A stretch of 64,000 nucleotides of DNA from CAWEDP01 sp963807925 (GTDB taxonomy: Bacteria; Acidobacteriota; Vicinamibacteria; Vicinamibacterales; CAVVIG01): assembly GCA_963807925.1 (NCBI GenBank), contig CAWEDP010000002.1, positions 2,728,001 to 2,792,000 of the forward strand, in the 5' to 3' direction. Within the stretch, counting starts at the first letter, position 1; the number at the start of each line of letters is the position of its first letter. The position numbers and the translations under genes were made by a program. Shown piece after piece: positions 62,829-64,000 of the stretch. The notes below the pieces were generated by a model. It was not told the DNA's origin. It made no database searches and saw nothing but the letters and a program-made list of their open reading frames with translations.

Positions 62829-64000
62829 CTAGTGCGCCCCCACCGGCGTCCGGGCCCGCCAGTCGGCCGGCAGCGTGCAGCGGCCTTCGCGCACGTGGGC
62901 CTCGTACTCGTGGCGGAAGTAGTTGAGCGTGGTGACCACCGGCGTCACGGCGGCGTCGCCGAAGGCGCACAACGTCTTGCCGGCGATGTTGGCCGAGATG
63001 CTGGACAGCAGATCCAGGTCGCGCATCGAGCCCTCGCCGCGTTCGATCCGCCGCAGAATCTTGTGCAGCCAGTCGGTGCCCTCCCGGCACGGCGTGCACT
63101 TGCCGCACGACTCGTGGCGGTAGAAGTGCAGCAGGTTCTCGGCGAGCCACACCATGCAGGTGGTGTCGTCCAGCACGATGATGGCCGCCGATCCGAGCAG
63201 CGAGCCGGCCTTCTGGATCGCGTCGAAGCTCGCCTGCGTGTCGAGCTGATCGGGCATCAGAATCGGGACCGACGACCCGCCGGGAATGACCGCCTTCAGT
63301 GTCCGACCCTCCCGCACGCCCCCCGCCCGATCCTCGATCAGCTCGCGGAGGCTGATGCTCATCGACGCCTCGTACACGCCCGGCCGCCGGACGTGGCCGC
63401 TCACACAATACAGCTTGGGGCCGCCGTTTCTGTCGGGCCCCAGGCTCGTGTACCAGTCCACGCCGCGCGAGACGATGAGCGGCACGTTGCAGAGCGTCTC
63501 GACGTTGTTGACCGCGGTCGGCTTGCCGTACAGGCCGACCACCGCCGGGAAGGGCGGCTTGTTGCGCGGCTGCGCCCGCTTGCCTTCGAGCGACTCGAGG
63601 AGCGCCGTCTCCTCGCCGGCCTCGTACGCGCCGGCGCCGCGGTGCACGAAGACGTCGCACTCGAACCCGGTGCCGAGGATGTTGCGGCCGAGGAACCCGC
63701 GCGCGTACGCCTCGTCGATCGCCCGCTCGAGGACCCGCTGCACGTGGAGGAACTCGCCACGGATGTAGATGTAGGCGACCTTCGCGCCGATGGCGAAACA
63801 CCCGATCGCGCACCCCTCGATGAGCAGGTGGGGGTTGCGCTCCATCAGCAGGTGATCCTTGAACGTGCCCGGCTCGCTCTCGTCGGCGTTGCACGCGATG
63901 TAGCGCGGCTCGTTCTTCCTGTCGACGAACTGCCACTTCATGCCGGTGGGAAACCCGGCGCCGCCCCTCCCGCGCAGACCCGACGCCTTGACCATCCCGA
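62829..64000 (-). CDS. nuoF: NADH-quinone oxidoreductase subunit F, N-terminus off the right edge
   Basis: About 390 residues are in the window, and the frame is open to the right edge. It has the NADH-binding GRGGAGFPTGMKW, the FMN motif GAGAYEAGEETALL and the four cysteines of the N3 iron-sulphur cluster (ESCGKCTPCREG and LCAFGDAA). NuoF takes electrons from NADH. The start lies past base 64000. An ATG at 63995 exists, but it begins just before GRGG and is probably internal. Confidence 0.96.
   Translation of the reverse strand, partial: GMVKASGLRGRGGAGFPTGMKWQFVDRKNEPRYIACNADESEPGTFKDHLLMERNPHLLIEGCAIGCFAIGAKVAYIYIRGEFLHVQRVLERAIDEAYARGFLGRNILGTGFECDVFVHRGAGAYEAGEETALLESLEGKRAQPRNKPPFPAVVGLYGKPTAVNNVETLCNVPLIVSRGVDWYTSLGPDRNGGPKLYCVSGHVRRPGVYEASMSISLRELIEDRAGGVREGRTLKAVIPGGSSVPILMPDQLDTQASFDAIQKAGSLLGSAAIIVLDDTTCMVWLAENLLHFYRHESCGKCTPCREGTDWLHKILRRIERGEGSMRDLDLLSSISANIAGKTLCAFGDAAVTPVVTTLNYFRHEYEAHVREGRCTLPADWRARTPVGAH

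Overview
The window is high-GC, densely coding bacterial DNA. It most likely comes from an Acidobacteriota chromosome, perhaps of the Vicinamibacteria type. The pointers are a VWFA-related protein of the acidobacterial kind, a DUF1587/1592/1588/1585 plus DUF1552 cytochrome cluster, RpoB with a cysteine-rich insertion in its N-terminal part, and inner- and outer-membrane sugar enzymes. The assignment is inferred from gene content, not from a search. There is no rRNA, CRISPR array, insertion sequence or prophage. No gene-free stretch exceeds 300 bases.

Region 1 (1-9403) is an accessory export/redox cluster. On the minus strand, in transcription order, it holds a large c-type haem protein with the DUF1587/1592/1588/1585 domains, a Tat-exported DUF1552 protein, an exported ankyrin-repeat protein, a small monohaem cytochrome c, a secreted YVTN beta-propeller protein and the start of a GT39-like membrane glycosyltransferase. 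A dihaem cytochrome c is transcribed divergently. The function is unknown. Two small genes of unknown function follow (DUF3303-like, DUF2461).

Region 2 (10465-43429) is one colinear minus-strand block of about 33 kb made of core genes: TPR protein, LolB-like lipoprotein, ispE, tRNA-Gln, prs, rplY, pth, rpsF, rpsR, rplI, dnaB, alr, radA, a PIN/TRAM protein, an unknown membrane-anchored protein, plsC, ispDF, gltX, rlmB, four tRNAs (Thr, Tyr, Gly, Thr), tuf, rpmG, tRNA-Trp, secE, nusG, rplK, rplA, rplJ, rplL, rpoB, rpoC. Much of the order matches the Bacillus subtilis ctc-pth and radA-to-rpoC neighbourhoods, and the tRNA-tuf part matches Escherichia coli thrU-tyrU-glyT-thrT-tufB.

Region 3 (43477-54369) is mixed: a Trm112-like protein, a GT9 heptosyltransferase-like enzyme, an O-antigen-ligase-like membrane protein, a VWFA-like secreted protein, a small HTH/zinc-ribbon regulator, two tandem SnoaL-like proteins, an FHA-GAF-PP2C phosphatase, purH, a cold-shock gene with an elaborate leader, two unknown proteins and selA.

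Region 4 (54559-64000) holds a Tat-exported enolase-superfamily enzyme and a respiratory complex I operon in the order nuoF-H-J-K-L-M-N. nuoG and nuoI are absent from their usual places, and nuoF runs off the right edge.

Four genes (YVTN protein, DUF1592 protein, rpoB, TPR protein) each carry one frame break that a 1-2 base change would repair. One of them is essential rpoB, so these are best read as sequence or assembly errors rather than true pseudogenes.
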